Below are positions 36,252 through 48,650 of a stretch of DNA of 64,000 nucleotides, in pieces. The stretch covers positions 16,426,584-16,490,583 of the forward strand of contig NC_134537.1 of assembly GCF_050624435.1 (NCBI RefSeq), given 5' to 3'. Both the position numbers and the translations under genes were made by a program. Numbering within the stretch: the stretch's first letter is position 1; every line of letters starts with the position of its first letter. The stretch comes from Tenrec ecaudatus (Eukaryota > Chordata > Mammalia > Afrosoricida > Tenrecidae). A model generated the notes under the pieces. The model worked only from the letters and a program-made list of their open reading frames with translations, had not been told where the DNA came from and ran no database searches.

Positions 36252-37110
36252 TTGTATCAGAAACATGTAAGCGCAGCCTTGCAGTCAATTAGGAATAAAT
36301 ATTTAGAAGCTTATGTTATCCATTATATGGATGATATTCTTTCAGCCCATCAAAACCGTGGGATATTGCAAGAAATTTTACAAGATACTATATTGGCTCT
36401 AACTCAACAGGGACTAAAAGATCAACAGAAAAAATACAAACAATCCACTTTTTCTTGTTTGGGGAGGAAAATATTGGGAGAGAAAATAAGTACTCAACCT
36501 ATACAATTAAAACAGGAATCATTAAAAACCTTAAACAATTTTAGAAAATTATTAGGGGTTGTTAATTGGATTCATCCTTTTTCAAAGTTAACCACTAATG
36601 ATTTGAAACCTTTATTTGTCATTTTACAAGGGGACCCTAAACCTAAGATACTAAGGCATTGACTCAGGATGGAACATTGGCCATTGAAAAGGTACAAAAA
36701 ACAATAATAAATCACCAATGAGCAAGATTAGACTATTTAAAACCTTCGTCTTTGATTTTGCTACCTACTGTCCATTCCCCTATGGGATGTTTGTGGCAGA
36801 ATGGATCCCTGGAATGGTTATATTTAGCTCCCAATTCTCCTAAAATGGTCACTCCTTATACTTCCTTGAAAGCATTGTTTGTCATAAAGGGAAATAAAAG
36901 AAATAGAGTTGTTCGGTATAGAAGTCCCCAATATTACATCACCTTACAGTGCTCATCAGCTTGGAGACCTTGTACAATCTGATCCAGATTGGCAGGTTGC
37001 CCTTTGCAGGATATACAGGGATCATAACATAGCATTCACCTAACAGCCTCTAGTTATATTTTATAAAAGAACACCCAGTAATTCTCTCTCAAAACACCTC
37101 TAGGGAACCT
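36252..37110 (+). pseudogene. pol remnant: reverse transcriptase
   Basis: 36252-36662 stays open and carries the catalytic YMDD box (36324-36335) followed by the RT palm/thumb region. The fingers and protease are absent upstream, where gag-like sequence joins directly. After 36662 (stop) the thumb/connection continues with frame changes to about 37110. No active enzyme can be made. Confidence 0.85.
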
Positions 37111-37114
37111 TCTG

Positions 37115-37500
37115 ACACTCCACAGGCGTCCCTTGTTTTCACTGATGGATCTTCTAGTGGGACAGCTGCAGTTAGAATTGATGATCCTAAGACTTCATTT
37201 TCTACTAATCAGAAGTCCGCTCAAAAGCCTGAACTTACAGCAGTAACATACATATTTGAAACATTATCTAATACTTTGTTTAATCATTATTCAAATTTAC
37301 AGTATGTGGTTATATTGTTTCCATTTATAGAGACAGCATCCATTCCTCCCCAGAAAAGCACTATATTTGATTTATTGACTAAATCACAAAATTTAATAAG
37401 CAAAAGTAAATTACAATTTTTATAGGGCATGTTAGATCTCACAGTGACCTGCCAGGTCCTATACATGAAGGGAACAGTCAAGCAGATGCCTTAACATGAC
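37115..37500 (+). pseudogene. pol remnant: RNase H
   Basis: An RNase H start motif FTDGSS lies at 37138-37155 and a Glu-containing segment 'QKPELTAV' at about 37213-37236, the expected first catalytic residues. The reading frame differs from that of the RT piece, so at least one frameshift separates them. Stops interrupt it further on. Confidence 0.75.
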
Positions 37501-38380
37501 CCATGATTTTATCCATAGAACGGGACTCCAAGAGTCATGCTTTGCATCATCAAAATGCTAATGCTTTGAGATCACAGTATCACATGACCAGAGAAGCCGC
37601 ACGAGGAATTGTTAAAAGGTGTCCCGTCTGCCCAACTCAGGCACCAACCTGACCAACTGGGTGGGAGTCAATCTTTGAGGACTGATGCCTAATGAAATAT
37701 GGCACATGGACGTTACTCACATCCCTGGTTTTGGTAAACTTTCCTTTGTACACACATACTGTCTCACATGCAGTCAGTCACTGCCTCAGCCCGAACCAGA
37801 GAAGCACTTAAGGATGTAATTCAACACTCGGTTTACTCTTCTGCCATTTTGGAACAGCCTAGAGAGAGAAAAACTGATAATGTCCCCGCTTATACCTCTA
37901 CTGCTTTTAAGAACTTTTGTTCCACATTCGGGATCAAACATATTACAGGAATTCCATACAACCCTCAAGGACAGGCCATAGGAGAAAGAGCTCATCCAAC
38001 TCTGAAAAACCAAATCCAGCATTTGCAGGAAGAAGAGCTTAAATATCACTCTCGGCATCGTATTTTACATCATGCTATGTTTGTTATAAATCATTTAAAT
38101 TGTAATTCAGAAGGATACACACCCATGTATTTACATGTTCAGGGCCCTGACATTAAACCTAAAGCACTGGTAAAATGGAAAGATTTATTAACTGGGACCT
38201 GGAAAGGCCCAGACGTCTTACTCACTCATGGACGAGGATCTGCTTGCATCTTTCCACAGGGTGCTGACTCTCCTGTGTGGGTTCCAGACCGATTCATTCG
38301 CCCCTGTGACGGGCCTGCCGCCTCCTCGGCCTTACAGCAGTGTCACCTGCTACTTGGAAACCACGAGGGAAACCACTGAG
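37501..38380 (+). pseudogene. pol remnant: integrase
   Basis: The HHCC zinc-binding region lies at about 37540-37640 (two His, then C-x2-C in 'CPVCPT'). The first catalytic Asp (37709-37711) is in a different frame from the second Asp (37876-37878) and the Glu (37984-37986). The latter two are 35 residues apart, the canonical D-35-E spacing, in the open frame 37768-38379. The C-terminal DNA-binding domain runs to about 38300. A frameshift and stops make it non-functional. Confidence 0.85.
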
Positions 38381-38399
38381 TCCTCTCCTGATGAATTCC

Positions 38400-39600
38400 A
38401 CAGGCTCCGTGTCCAGCCTCTCTAACACTCCGGCGCGCTGTTCCTCTCGTCCCCTCACGGGAGGGGCCATTCCCTCCTTGGTTTCTCCTTCCCATCCTCT
38501 GTCTCTTCAGCCAGGTCAGAGAGGATTTGGGCCTGGGCCCATTCCTCACCGCTGTGCCCTCTCCATCTCACTGTCTTCCACCAACCTGGGGACAACTGAA
38601 GAAGCTCAGCAACAAAGCACTTGCCATTGTTGCTTCACAAGGAAGGGCGCCCACCCCAGAGGTTGTTTTTATTGCTGTGCTAGCAGTGACCACGTGCCAG
38701 GTATTGCGCTCAGGATTAGTCGCAGCTGAAGCCTATTGGTCTTACATACCTGAACCTCAGGTTTTGCACCCTGTCACCTGGGAGACACCAGAAGCGTGGT
38801 TTTTACAAATGATTCCTTTCTCCTGGGGGTTCACTCAAGCGCCCTTATTAACCCTAAAAGTTCATAAAATGTTACCTAGAGGGGTCATAGCTCCCTGCCT
38901 CCGATTTGCAGATCCCATCTTCACACACCACTTTCAGGGCCTTGTGTGTCTCTTGGGATTGGAACTCTGGTCACAGATTCCCCTGTTACTAGAGCCAACT
39001 AGAGACCTCTTGGGATGTTAGCACTTATTATTCCCTTGTTTCCAGATTTTAAATTCATTACTACTTCTACTTTACCTCCTGATCTAATTCCTGCGTGTGA
39101 CCCTTATCCCGAAGCCGATGATAGTTGGTTTGCTGTCAATCGGAACATAGGATTTCCAAACTGGCATGATTGTGCCATTGTGGGAAAAACATCAGATAGA
39201 AAAGGAGTAAAGCATCCTTTAAATGGTACAGATCTGTATGTATATGATTATTCCACTACATCTCCCACAGATGCTAACCGCGATCTAGTCAAACTAAGTA
39301 CAAGATTTAATTTGTGTGATGCTGATTTGCCCACTCCTGAGCCTTTGGCCAGCTGGTTTACCCCAGGCTGGGTTTCTCCTATTTTGACCTTTTTCGGCTC
39401 CAATGGTCCAGTCATTCAAACATTTTTGTGGAGGCTCTTTACGGCTACCTAACCTGCTGGTCTAAAAAGACCCCCAAAAGAATAGACACAGAGCCCTTCA
39501 AGCTGGCATGCCCTCCCCTTTTGCTGTTCTATACCCTGGTGATTTGGGCACATTGGAGATATTTGAAGATATTGGGGTCTTTGTTATTCATTATCAAAAT
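38400..39600 (+). pseudogene. env remnant: surface subunit
   Basis: Two consecutive open frames, 38527-39021 and 39015-39452, in different frames, have betaretroviral surface-glycoprotein character: a leader-like hydrophobic segment at about 38665-38700, then Trp/Pro-rich sequence. They overlap by a frameshift near 39015. Few cysteines remain. I base the assignment mainly on position between integrase and the transmembrane subunit. Confidence 0.65.
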
Positions 39601-39630
39601 TGTGTTTTAACCAATTGAATTTATTCTCAT

Positions 39631-40344
39631 TTGAATATAACTTCTTTTGTCATTGCTCAACAACCCCCTTATCTTATGTTGCCTTTAAAACTGGATACCC
39701 CTTGGTATGATGCTATGGGACTTCATACCTTACAGTTAATGACACATATTTTTCAAAGAAAAAGATTTGTTGCCTCTTTATTTTTAGGTATTGTAGCATT
39801 ATTTGTTATTATAGGTTCCTTGGCAGCCTCTGCTGTAGCTTTGGTCCAAGAAGTACGTACTGCTGAACATGTTAATGAATTCACCAAAAATATTACCATA
39901 GCCGTAATGACACAAGCAAAAGTTGATAAAAAACTTGACATATGAGTTAGTGCCTTAGAAGAGGCAGTAGTATGGATGGGTGATCAGGTTCAGGCTCTAA
40001 AAACTAGAATGATGATTAGATGTCACTCACAGTTTAAATGGGTTTGTGTCACTGCTTTAATTTATAATGAATCAGAAGTCCCATGGGAAAAGGTTAAGAA
40101 TCATATATTGGTAGAATGGAATAATTGAGATCTTTCTTTAGATTTAGCCTCTTTACACGCCGGTATAACAGCCATCAGTCACTCTGGAAGATCTGTACTA
40201 CCAACTTCAGAAGTGGCTAAATCTTTGTTGGAAAAAATAACTGGATATGTTACAAGAAAGTCCTGGTCATCAATTTTTGTTAATCTGGGATTTGCAGCTC
40301 TGATCATACTTTTTCTTGTTCTCTTTCTTCCAGTCGTCTTCTGA
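39631..40344 (+). pseudogene. env remnant: transmembrane subunit
   Basis: One continuous frame of 238 codons interrupted by TGA at 39943-39945 and at 40126-40128. In order it shows a basic RKR cleavage-like motif (about 39758), a hydrophobic fusion-peptide-like stretch (39775-39850), a heptad-type helical region, and a membrane anchor (about 40276-40341). The architecture is a class I fusion protein; the two stops and the broken surface subunit disable it. Confidence 0.75.
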
Positions 40345-40406
40345 TTGACCTTCCGCAGTCTACACTCAGTGCAGGCAGAAATCCAAAGGCTTCATTTGAA
40401 AAATAA

Positions 40407-40420
40407 TAAAAAGGGGGAGA
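40407..40420 (+). other. polypurine tract
   Basis: 'aaaaagggggaga' directly before the 3' LTR, the plus-strand priming site of a retrovirus. Confidence 0.85.
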
Positions 40421-41566
40421 TGTTGGGAGCCATTCCAGCCATGCTGTCTAGCCAAGCTACAGCCTGGTGGAAGGAGCTTCTGCAGAGCAGAGCTTCCTAG
40501 GGAGGAATTCCAACATCCCTCCAATATTTGCTGTTGTTGAATCCATTCTTGAGAATTCTGTGCATTGTGTTGTTCACCGCACCTGGAGATGTGAGGGCAG
40601 TCTTGAGAAGCACAAATAAAACCAGATCTACAACTTGCTTCAATATGACGGGGCTTTCCTTAACTTGCTCATTGGAGAGGCTTAGACAGCGAGACATGTT
40701 TGGGAATTCTGAGGAGGATATATGGGAATTGAGTGAGGAAGAAACTCCAAAGTTGAGGTCATAGGAGAAAATGAAACCCACTGAAAAACCCTGGATTCCA
40801 CTCAGATTAGATACTGGGAGGCTCTTTTGGCCTCCCCGATAGAGAGGACCTTATAGACTGCCTACCTGACACCCCTTTATCTTGGACAGGGGCTTACATA
40901 GAAGGAGAGATAATGGTTAACATTAATAGAAAACTCATAAAAGGGGAAACATAAAGTCTTTGGCAAAGAATCAGATGGATTGGCTCCCCATGTTGCTTCA
41001 GGAGTATAAAAAATAAAAGAGACATAGGTGGATAATGGAACAGTTACCATGGGAGAGTTTGTAAAGGAAAATATTTAACTCTGAGAAGCATTGAACTCTG
41101 CTTGTAGATATTAGACTTTGAAGTAGCACATGAGGTCGTTTCATTGTGTTAGGTTAGTCAGCCAGGAAAGAAACACTGTGAGCAAAAAATAGGACAGCGA
41201 GTAGGCTATGAGTCTAACCAAATTTTGTGAACACCTCAATCAAGAATAGTACGTGACGTATAAGACAAACAGTACAGGGGGAAAGAACCAGGAAGAGGAC
41301 AGAAAGTGATAGAAAAAAGTACAGACCTTATAATAGTCTTTCATCAGGTTTTAGTGGAAACAATAAGGGTGATGTTGGAGTTGATCATAAAGCATTGTTT
41401 TTCTGTAGTGGTCTGCAAAACTTTATGGTATAAATACAGCTGTTTGGAAGAACTCAGCAGAGATTGCTTCCACCAGAACTTCTTTCGTGTCTGTATCATC
41501 TGTGTTCACCGACTCCACCCTTCCTTTAAGTATCCAGTTCAACCCTCCCGGAGCTTGACTCCGACA
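40421..41566 (+). mobile_element. provirus 3' LTR
   Basis: 1146 bases from 'tgttgggagcc' to 'gcttgactccgaca', colinear with the 5' LTR. It keeps the TATA box at 41429-41436. Several short indels relative to the 5' LTR are visible around 40800-40960 and 41330. Confidence 0.9.
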
Positions 41567-41572
41567 TTTATG
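41567..41572 (+). repeat. 3' target-site duplication of the provirus
   Basis: TTTATG, identical to 34338-34343. An exact match despite LTR divergence confirms one integration event, not recombination between two proviruses. Confidence 0.9.
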
Positions 41573-42104
41573 AATTTTCAAATATCTGCATTTTAACTCA
41601 CAGCCTCAACATATCAGTAGTTCACCACAGACCATTAGTCTTATCAAGGCTATGTATCACTTCACAATAATGATTTCAACACACTTAATAGAGAGATAAT
41701 TTCCTCTGTATTTCTATATCTTTAGTTTAATTCCTTAAAAACTTGAATGCTACTTATACTTGCTAACTACCTTATGTGGGAATATCGTTATCTGATTAAA
41801 TTATGAGTTAGTGAATAGAAATATGCATAGGAACATGGCACATTCTTTTATTTTTAACTAATGGGAAATAAACACTACATGCTTCTTGTCTATGTTTATT
41901 AGACGTCAGAACACAATAGGGAAGCAGTAGTGATTGAGTGGTAGAATTGCTATCTTTATTGTAGGATTCTGGGTTCATTTTCAGGGCAGTATACATGCCA
42001 CCATCATGCCAATGAACAGGCTTATATGAAGTTTCCTGAGTAGAATGTACTAGGAAGAAACTTGCTACTCAACTTTCATAAATCAGCTAAGAAAAACATC
42101 TGGA
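41573..42104. other. unannotated; possible tRNA-derived SINE near 41920-42010
   Basis: At 41925-42000 'agtagtgattgagtggtaga' followed by 'ggattctgggttcatt' resembles A-box and B-box spacing of a tRNA-derived SINE. I cannot name the family. The remainder is AT-rich and unassigned. Confidence 0.35.
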
Positions 42105-42790
42105 TTTCTACAGCAAAGTGTGGTGAAAAAAATCAGATGATGTCTGGATATCAGAAAGAACAGTGTATGGAGTCTTAAAGGGTTTCCATAAAACAAGTAG
42201 CCAAATAAGTGACGTGTGAGCTAAGTCCACATAGAAGAAACAAGTCAATCAGCCTGTGTGATCTACGGATCTTAAATAAAAGACTTCAGATCTGAAAGGG
42301 GGAGTGATATCAGATCCTAAATTCTCAACACCAAGTTTGCAGAAGGATATGGATGTCAGTAAAAGCCCAAATCTATTTGTAGGGTCTCCACATGGATTAA
42401 GCCTCAGTTGAATCCCCTCTGACTATTGACCAGCGATAGCCTTGCTACCAGACCGAGTGTACTAGAGAGTGGAGTCATGCAGATGTAATCAGGTTAGAAC
42501 TGAACTTATTATTATTTGTTTTCCCTTTTGACCCATTTAAAAATTATTCTGGTTTTTACTATTTTCTACTTTCTTTTCAATTGAGCATGCCCTCTGTTTT
42601 ATTTTGTTATGGTGTTGTCTTTTGTTTTCTGGTTTTTCCATGTTCCTATACAAAATCCAGGGTCGGTAAATCTGTAGAGACAGTAACTGGCTTAATAGTG
42701 CCTTTAAGTGATGGCAGGGGAGGGTTGGAAGAAATGTTGATCTAATAATAATGAGCCCCACAAAGAATAAAATGTTCTAAATCAGGTAAT
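42105..42790 (+). mobile_element. L1-type LINE 3' end (family B, copy 2)
   Basis: Uninterrupted relative of 1590-2790: 'gtggtgaaaaaaatcagatg', 'tgtgtgatctacggatctta', 'cagtaaaagcccaaatctat', 'ccacatggattaagcctcag', 'gtagagacagtaactgg', and 'aaatgttctaaat'. It truncates before the terminal L1 tail seen in copy 1. Comparison of the two copies exposes the insertion in copy 1. Confidence 0.7.
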
Positions 42791-43724
42791 ACTGGAAGCC
42801 TGCTGGCTGTCATGACCTTCACACTGAGTGCACCATCTTGACAGAGAGAAGGAATTGGGAACCTCTGGCTCTGAAGAAAAATACTAATCCTTGGAAACTG
42901 ACAGGGTGGCTGCCGGGCATTTAGCAATAGGATTGATCTTCATATGGCAGACTGTACTGAGAATCTGGGGGCAGGAGTGAAATATCCCAAACAGAAAAAC
43001 TTGCATGTGAAGCTCCTAGATAGAAAAATAAACAGAATGTTCTCAGTCCTCAAGAGACTGCCTGTGACCATTCCCAGTCCCAGGGCCACCATGGAGAAGG
43101 ACGGTGAAGTTATCTGACCCACTCGTGATTTACAGCCGCAGACAGACACCGTAGTCCTTTCCCTTCACCTTTGGAATTAGGAAGAGCAGGTCTCTGGGAA
43201 GCAGGGACTGCCATACCAGCTGTACTGGAGAGGAAGAAAATCGTCCTGAGAATGCTGGACCACTTCTGTTCATAGTAGCTTCTCAGCAGTTGTCTTTCCC
43301 GGTACTGGATGCTCATCTGGAGTTCTTAGCTAAAGAGGGGCACAGAAATGAGACCCACGGAGGCGCAGTGTTTCCTGAGTAAAGATTTTCACCCTGCGAT
43401 GATACTTTCATCGTCCATCAGAACACATAGAGACTGCATTGCTCTTCAGAAGCTTAGCCTAGAGACTTGATATGGGAAGAGGACGTAGGAACAAGGTGTT
43501 TGGAGTCTGTTTTCCGGCGAGGTCCTTGTTTCTCTTAACAATCTCCTTCAGGGCTTGTGTGGCTCCCTAGGACTTTCCGGATCCATCTACCACGCAGAAA
43601 CACAGTGAAAAGTTTGAGCAAAAGCTGTTCCCCACTCTTCCCCTTTCAATCTGTCTTTTAGAAGTATGTTATTGTAGTTTTTCCTCATAGTCCAGTCTTT
43701 GCACTAAGAAATTCGACTAACTTT
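42791..43724. other. unannotated stretch
   Basis: Moderate GC with short open frames on the minus strand at 42742-43316. No recognisable domain, RNA or repeat. Confidence 0.4.
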
Positions 43725-43726
43725 TC

Positions 43727-44075
43727 GGTCTGGCCACAGGAGCAAGGTGACAACGGGAACGGTATCCTTCAAGGGAGCACCACAATGAGATAGATGCACA
43801 GGCAGTGCCGCCAGTGTGGTGGGAATGTCTGCCACCTACAGAAGTCAACCTGTGGCAAGTGCGGCTACCCTGCCAGGTGCAAGAGGAAGCACGGCTGGAG
43901 TGCCAAGGCGAGAAGACAAAATGCCACCAGTACTGGCCCAATGAGACCCCTAAAAATTGCGCACCGCAAATCCAAATGTGGATTCTGTGAAGGGACAACA
44001 CCTACACCCAAGAGGGCAGCTGGTTCATCTGGAGGATTTCAATGTGTAATTGTGCAATAAATGTTGTCAAATAAA
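43727..44075 (+). pseudogene. RPL37 processed pseudogene
   Basis: Intronless copy of ribosomal protein L37, a 97-residue zinc-binding protein of the large subunit. The open part starts at 43794 and covers roughly residues 17-97: both C-x2-C pairs ('CRQC' and the 'STCGKCGYP' block) and the '[11 protein letters not shown]' tail are clear. The true start codon is replaced by GTG near 43747 and stops (TGA/TAG) occur at about 43783-43792. The normal end is altered and a polyadenylation signal AATAAA is at 44056-44061. No poly-A tail remains, so it is old. Not functional. Confidence 0.88.
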
Positions 44076-44867
44076 TATAATACATATCATGCATATCAGA
44101 TGTGGAATATATATTATGTGTATATATAATTTAGTAAAGTAGCAAAACCAAAAGAACAAACTGGTACTAAGGATGATTGCTTAGCTCTTTCTAACATGTT
44201 TAAACCATTGATGCACATGTGAATTACACAACAAAAGGACTGCTAAAAAAAGAAAATGCATGGATCTTAATAGCTCAATTCATAATGAATCATGAGGACG
44301 GCACAGGACTAGGGAATATGTTATTATATTGTGAATAGACCCTCCATGAGTCAGGCAGAAGTGACAACCCCTAATAGTAACAACAGTAAGTTATTATGTT
44401 TATGACTTTCTGTTGTACATTTGTGTACAACAAATATTTATATAGCAGCCAAATGCATAATGCATCACTACATATTCTAGAATTTATATTGGACCTAAAA
44501 TATGAAATAAGTCTAAAAGTATTGCTATGAAATAGCATTTAAAAACCTTCATTAAACAAAACATATCAAAATGTGAACTACTGTTTTTCAATGTATCCTC
44601 CATGTAGACGATAGATGTCTAATAGTGTTTTTCCAAGCTCTCACCATCTCCCTAGAATTCTGTACACTTCAGGTTACACCATGGCAAAACTCCCATTTTG
44701 GTATGCTTAAGGCACTCAAGCCATGATCCTTTGAAATATTATTGGAGTTTGGGGAACCTAAAGAAATTGGAAGGGGCAACATTAGAGATCTAGGTGAATG
44801 AGGCAAGATTTCTCCAAAAAATTATCTTGCTATTCTCAAAGAGTGAGGAGGTATATTATTATAATGA

Positions 44868-44924
<57 letters not shown>

Positions 44925-45270
44925 ACGTTCCTGGCCTTTTTCTCACCAATTAATGTCAGTTTCAATTTTCTTAGAACTTCCTCATGAGAAGCTCCTATGA
45001 TGGCCAATGTTTTTTGAGGAAATCTATCAAAATGATCCTTTTAGAACCCCCTACAACAACCACCAGAATCTTCTAAGATGGACTTTCTGTCTTGAATTGA
45101 ACTGATTTCTGATCCTCTCAGAATTCACTATTTTGATCGAATCTCTAGATATCTCCACTGGTCACAGAGACATTTGAAACCATTTCTTTGGATAAACTTA
45201 TGCATTTATGAAGTGGACTCCTGGTAGCAAGACTTCTTGAGTTCCTCTCATAAGAACCTATTAATTCACA
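44076..45270. other. unannotated, with a (GATA)n microsatellite
   Basis: Apart from the GATA tract at 44867-44924 I recognise nothing. No exon or RNA gene noticed. Confidence 0.45.
44867..44924. repeat. (GATA)n microsatellite
   Basis: About 14 uninterrupted GATA units. The tract is pure, so likely variable in length between individuals. Confidence 0.95.
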
Positions 45271-45274
45271 GAAG

Positions 45275-45475
45275 AACAGAGCCCGACTGACACAGAGCTT
45301 AAAGGGCTCAGCTGCTAACTACAAGACCAGTGGTTTGAATTCACCAGATTCTAGGTGCCAGTAAGAAAGGACAGTTTGCTCTCGCAAAGATTTATAGCTT
45401 ATCGGGCAATCCAGTTGTGTCCTATAGTGTAGCCCTGAGTTGGAGTTAACTTGTTGATATTGAGTTTGGTTTTCT
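45275..45475 (+). repeat. AfroSINE-like copy
   Basis: Sense copy, diverged: 'ggctcagctgctaactacaa', 'gtggtttgaattcacc', 'cctatagtgtagccctgagt', and the tail 'gttgatattgagtttggttt'. It lies just upstream of the PRDX2 retrocopy. Confidence 0.6.
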
Positions 45476-45595
45476 CTAGTTTATTCAACTAAGGAATATT
45501 TGTTAAAATCTAGCCACTAGGCTGTATGCTGGAGAAGCAACATGAACTAAGACAGAGTTCCAGGGGTAATGGAGCTAACAAGAAATGTTATGGTC

Positions 45596-46505
45596 GAGGA
45601 CGCAGAGAACGAGAGTCCGCGCTTCTGCTTGTCCGTACGTCTGGCCCTAACCCATGCAGCTTTTAGTGATGGCCTCCGGCAACGCACACATCGGAAAGCC
45701 CGCCCCCAACTTCCAGGCCACGGCCGTGGTGGACGGCGCCTTCAAGGAGGTGAAGCATTCGGACTACAGAGGGAAGTACGTGGTGCTCTTTTTCTACCCT
45801 CTGGACTTCACCTTCGTGTGCCCCACGGAGATAATTGCTTTCAGCCAGCTCCCCGGCGACTTCCGAAAGCTGGGCTGCGAGGTGCTGGGGGTCTCCATGG
45901 ACTCTCAGTTCACCCACCTGGCTTGGATCAACACTCCCCGGAAGGAGGGAGGCTTGGGTCCCCTGAACATGCCCCTGCTGGCTGATGTGACCAGAAGTTT
46001 GTCCCATGACTATGGTGTGCTGAAGGAAGATGAATGCATCGCTTACAGGGGCCTCTTTATCATCGATGGCAAGGGTGTCCTTCGTCAGATCACGGTCAAT
46101 GACTTGCCTGTGGGGCGCTCCGTGGACGAGGCCCTGAGGCTGGTCCAGGCTTTCCAGTACACGGATGAGCACGGGGAAGTGTGTCCCGCCGGCTGGAAGC
46201 CAGGCAGCGACACAATCAAGCCCAATGTGGACGACAGCAAGGAATACTTCTCCAAGCACAACTAGACCTGTGGACGTACGGGACAAGTTTGGGTCTTATC
46301 TTCCCACCTGTGCTGACCAAGGAAAGGCCAGCCTGCCCCCTTGGAACTCCCTCATCTGGGACCTTGGAGGACTGGGCTAAGGTCTTCTCATACCCCTGGT
46401 AGCTAATGAATGGTGACCCCACCCCCCTTTTCCAGATGTCCACCCACCCGGGTACGGGCCTAAGGTGACCAATAAAATATTAGGAACAGGTAAAAAAAAA
46501 AAAAG
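45596..46505 (+). other. PRDX2 processed retrocopy, whole unit
   Basis: Intronless cDNA copy with 5'UTR (45596-45668), full ORF, 3'UTR, polyadenylation signal AATAAA (46471-46476) and an A tail (46492-46504). It is flanked by 16-base duplications at 45580-45595 and 46506-46521 that differ at one position. Those are the hallmarks of L1-mediated retroposition. The clean duplications, nearly full-length copy and remaining A tail point to a relatively recent insertion. Confidence 0.95.
45669..46265 (+). CDS. PRDX2: peroxiredoxin-2 retrocopy, intact ORF
   Basis: Encodes 198 residues, exactly the length of mammalian PRDX2, a cytosolic typical 2-Cys peroxiredoxin that reduces H2O2 and is recycled by thioredoxin. 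All key features are present: P44/T48/C51 of the peroxidatic motif ('FVCPTEI'), GGLG (94-97), R127, resolving C172 ('GEVCPAGW') and the C-terminal YF (193-194). The start is the ATG that opens MASGNA; an in-frame ATG five codons upstream (45654) is 5'UTR. Compared with human PRDX2 as I recall it, Cys123 (usually Gly) and the segment 60-63 differ. No stop or frameshift. Whether it is transcribed is unknown; it could be an expressed retrogene or a young pseudogene. Confidence 0.85.
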   Translation: MASGNAHIGKPAPNFQATAVVDGAFKEVKHSDYRGKYVVLFFYPLDFTFVCPTEIIAFSQLPGDFRKLGCEVLGVSMDSQFTHLAWINTPRKEGGLGPLNMPLLADVTRSLSHDYGVLKEDECIAYRGLFIIDGKGVLRQITVNDLPVGRSVDEALRLVQAFQYTDEHGEVCPAGWKPGSDTIKPNVDDSKEYFSKHN

Positions 46506-46521
46506 AAGAAATGTGATGGTC

Positions 46522-48650
46522 AAAAGCACCTTGAGTAAATCCTCCAATGACAGAAAAGTTCAAATGTTTTGAATGGTGTGGATATGAGTTGAAGTAATTT
46601 TTGAGATAACCATTTTTCAATCTTTCTCGAATTCTTCAATTTTTCATTTCTTCCGTTCTCCAATAAATGATAATATGTCTTCAATAAATGATCATATGAA
46701 TGAGGGCATAATTGAGTTTGTAAGAATTAATACCAGACTAGGGGTTCCACAGAGTTGGAGATTAAAGATGTCCCAAATGTCCAACTCTTCCAAGCTACTA
46801 CTTTGGTCCATAGACCACCATCACCACCACTCCAAACACACCCTTCTCTAAGGAAGTTCCCGCATATGTGAGTTCTGTCATTTGCAGAAACTCACAAAAC
46901 TCTGGTAGTTGGTGGGTGCTGATGAGTCTAAAATCCGAAGGTCGGGCAGAGGCAAGCCAAATGCAGAGCCCAGAACAAGAAGCCAACATGTCTCAAAGTG
47001 ACAGCCACTTTTCTTGCTTCTACCCAAACTGCCAGGACATAGGGGTCTGGCTTTGCAGGGGAAGAAATGTGTGTAGAACTGTATGGTGGCATCTCTGTTT
47101 ATGTAGAGAAATGAAGGATGTAGCCTGGTTCTCAGCAGGTGTTAGGTGGAATCAAAGATTCCTTCAAGGAAACAGAATGTGGCTCTCCCTAGGTCCCACT
47201 GCACACACTCACCACTATTGTTCATCAGTCCTCCAAAATGTGACGATTGCTACAGACATATAATTTCCAGAACTAGACTATATCACATAAGGAACCATGG
47301 TTTGAAGTTGACAATAACTCAATGAGCATCTCTCATTGTTAGGGCATCACTGTAGGTGCCATTGAAACACTGGAACAAAAAACACTGTTGAAACAAATTG
47401 ATATGTGATTATCTATCCAGAGAGTGTTCATTTTCTGAAAAAGTCAGCAGAGTACTGTGGGAAAAACATATTTGGAATCAAACAGATTTTAGTTGAAACC
47501 TAGTTTTCTCTTATACTACATGCGTTTTTCTTATCAATTTTGCCTTTGCACCTATATATCCTTGCAAAAAGATGAGAAAAGCAATACTTGATAGGATTGT
47601 GTGAGAATTTAATCTTATAGTTATTGTAAATTGAAGGCTTATTGTATGCCAAACATTGGTTGAGTAGCTGTATCTTTTCTTCTTCTCTCTTTTTTTTTTT
47701 GAGTAGCTGTATCTTGATAAAACAGTTTTTTTAAATGTGTGTTTGGTTCCTGGAAAGTGGACCAAATAGCTACAATATCACCTATGGCAAATAGTTTATG
47801 TAAGGAAACAACTAACCGTGGATCCTGTCTTTAGAAGTAAGGGCGATTTCTGCTTACATTAGCCCTGTAGGCATTTTTAAAAGCCTGTTATCAATATTGT
47901 GGTTTCAGATATTGAAAGGGTGGTATTCAGTGAAGCAGTTATAAAGAAGTCTGCCTGATTAAATGTGTGCCACATTTAAGAGTGCTCACAAATGGCTCAA
48001 ACTATGTTTCACAGACCCTAATAGCTGGGGGCCGGGGGGGGGGTGCTTCTATGATGTGAGCTAACAACACTGCACTGAAAAGTAGGACATCAGGGCACTT
48101 TATCAAAGACCTAAACTTCACTTAAGGAATTCAGAGACCCACATGAGTCCTGCTGCTTCCATTCTAAAGCACCTTTGTGGTCTCCTTATTGTGGTTACTA
48201 AAGTTGCAAAGTACCCTTTTATGCAATATTTATGATAAAGACTTCCAGGAATATTATCTAACTTAAAGTGGGAAAGGTGTAGCTAGTAAGACTCTATTTT
48301 AAATGTTGAAGACTAAGAGAGTAGAGGCCAACAGAGAATGCTTTCCATAAAACAATCAACACATTCTTAGCAGAGTAAGCAGTACACCCACAAAATAGAT
48401 ATTTTACTTCCTAGCATTTTCCATCACATTAAAAGTCTTTCTTCAGATTACATCTTTCCTTCATGCAGATGAAAATTCTTGGATCACTTTCAATTTGCAG
48501 CCACTGTATGTTATCCTTTGTTAGCCCGGATGCTTTGCAATGACAGAAATGTGTGGCTTTACAGAGAGGCATGTGTGTGCTTTATCTATCAACTTTCTCT
48601 CTCTAGACCTATCTTCCAGCTATAGCATATGTATATTTAGTATGACTGGG
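46522..48650. other. unannotated, with a G-rich run
   Basis: A 'gggggccgggggggggg' run lies at about 48026-48042 and a T run at 47690-47700. The 131-codon open frame at 46868-47263 has no recognisable domain. No named repeat. Confidence 0.4.

Larger units (their letters stand above)
34344..41566 (+). mobile_element. betaretrovirus-like endogenous provirus, defective
   Basis: Order: LTR, primer-binding site, gag remnant, pol remnant, env remnant, polypurine tract, LTR, bounded by TTTATG duplications. The internal region is only about 4.9 kb, far short of the usual about 7 kb, because most of gag, all of the protease/dUTPase and the N-terminal half of RT are missing. Surviving parts carry stops and frame changes, so it cannot make complete proteins. 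Class II assignment rests on the 6-bp duplication, Lys-type primer site, matrix and RT/integrase character. It is an old genomic fossil with no host gene inside it. Confidence 0.9.
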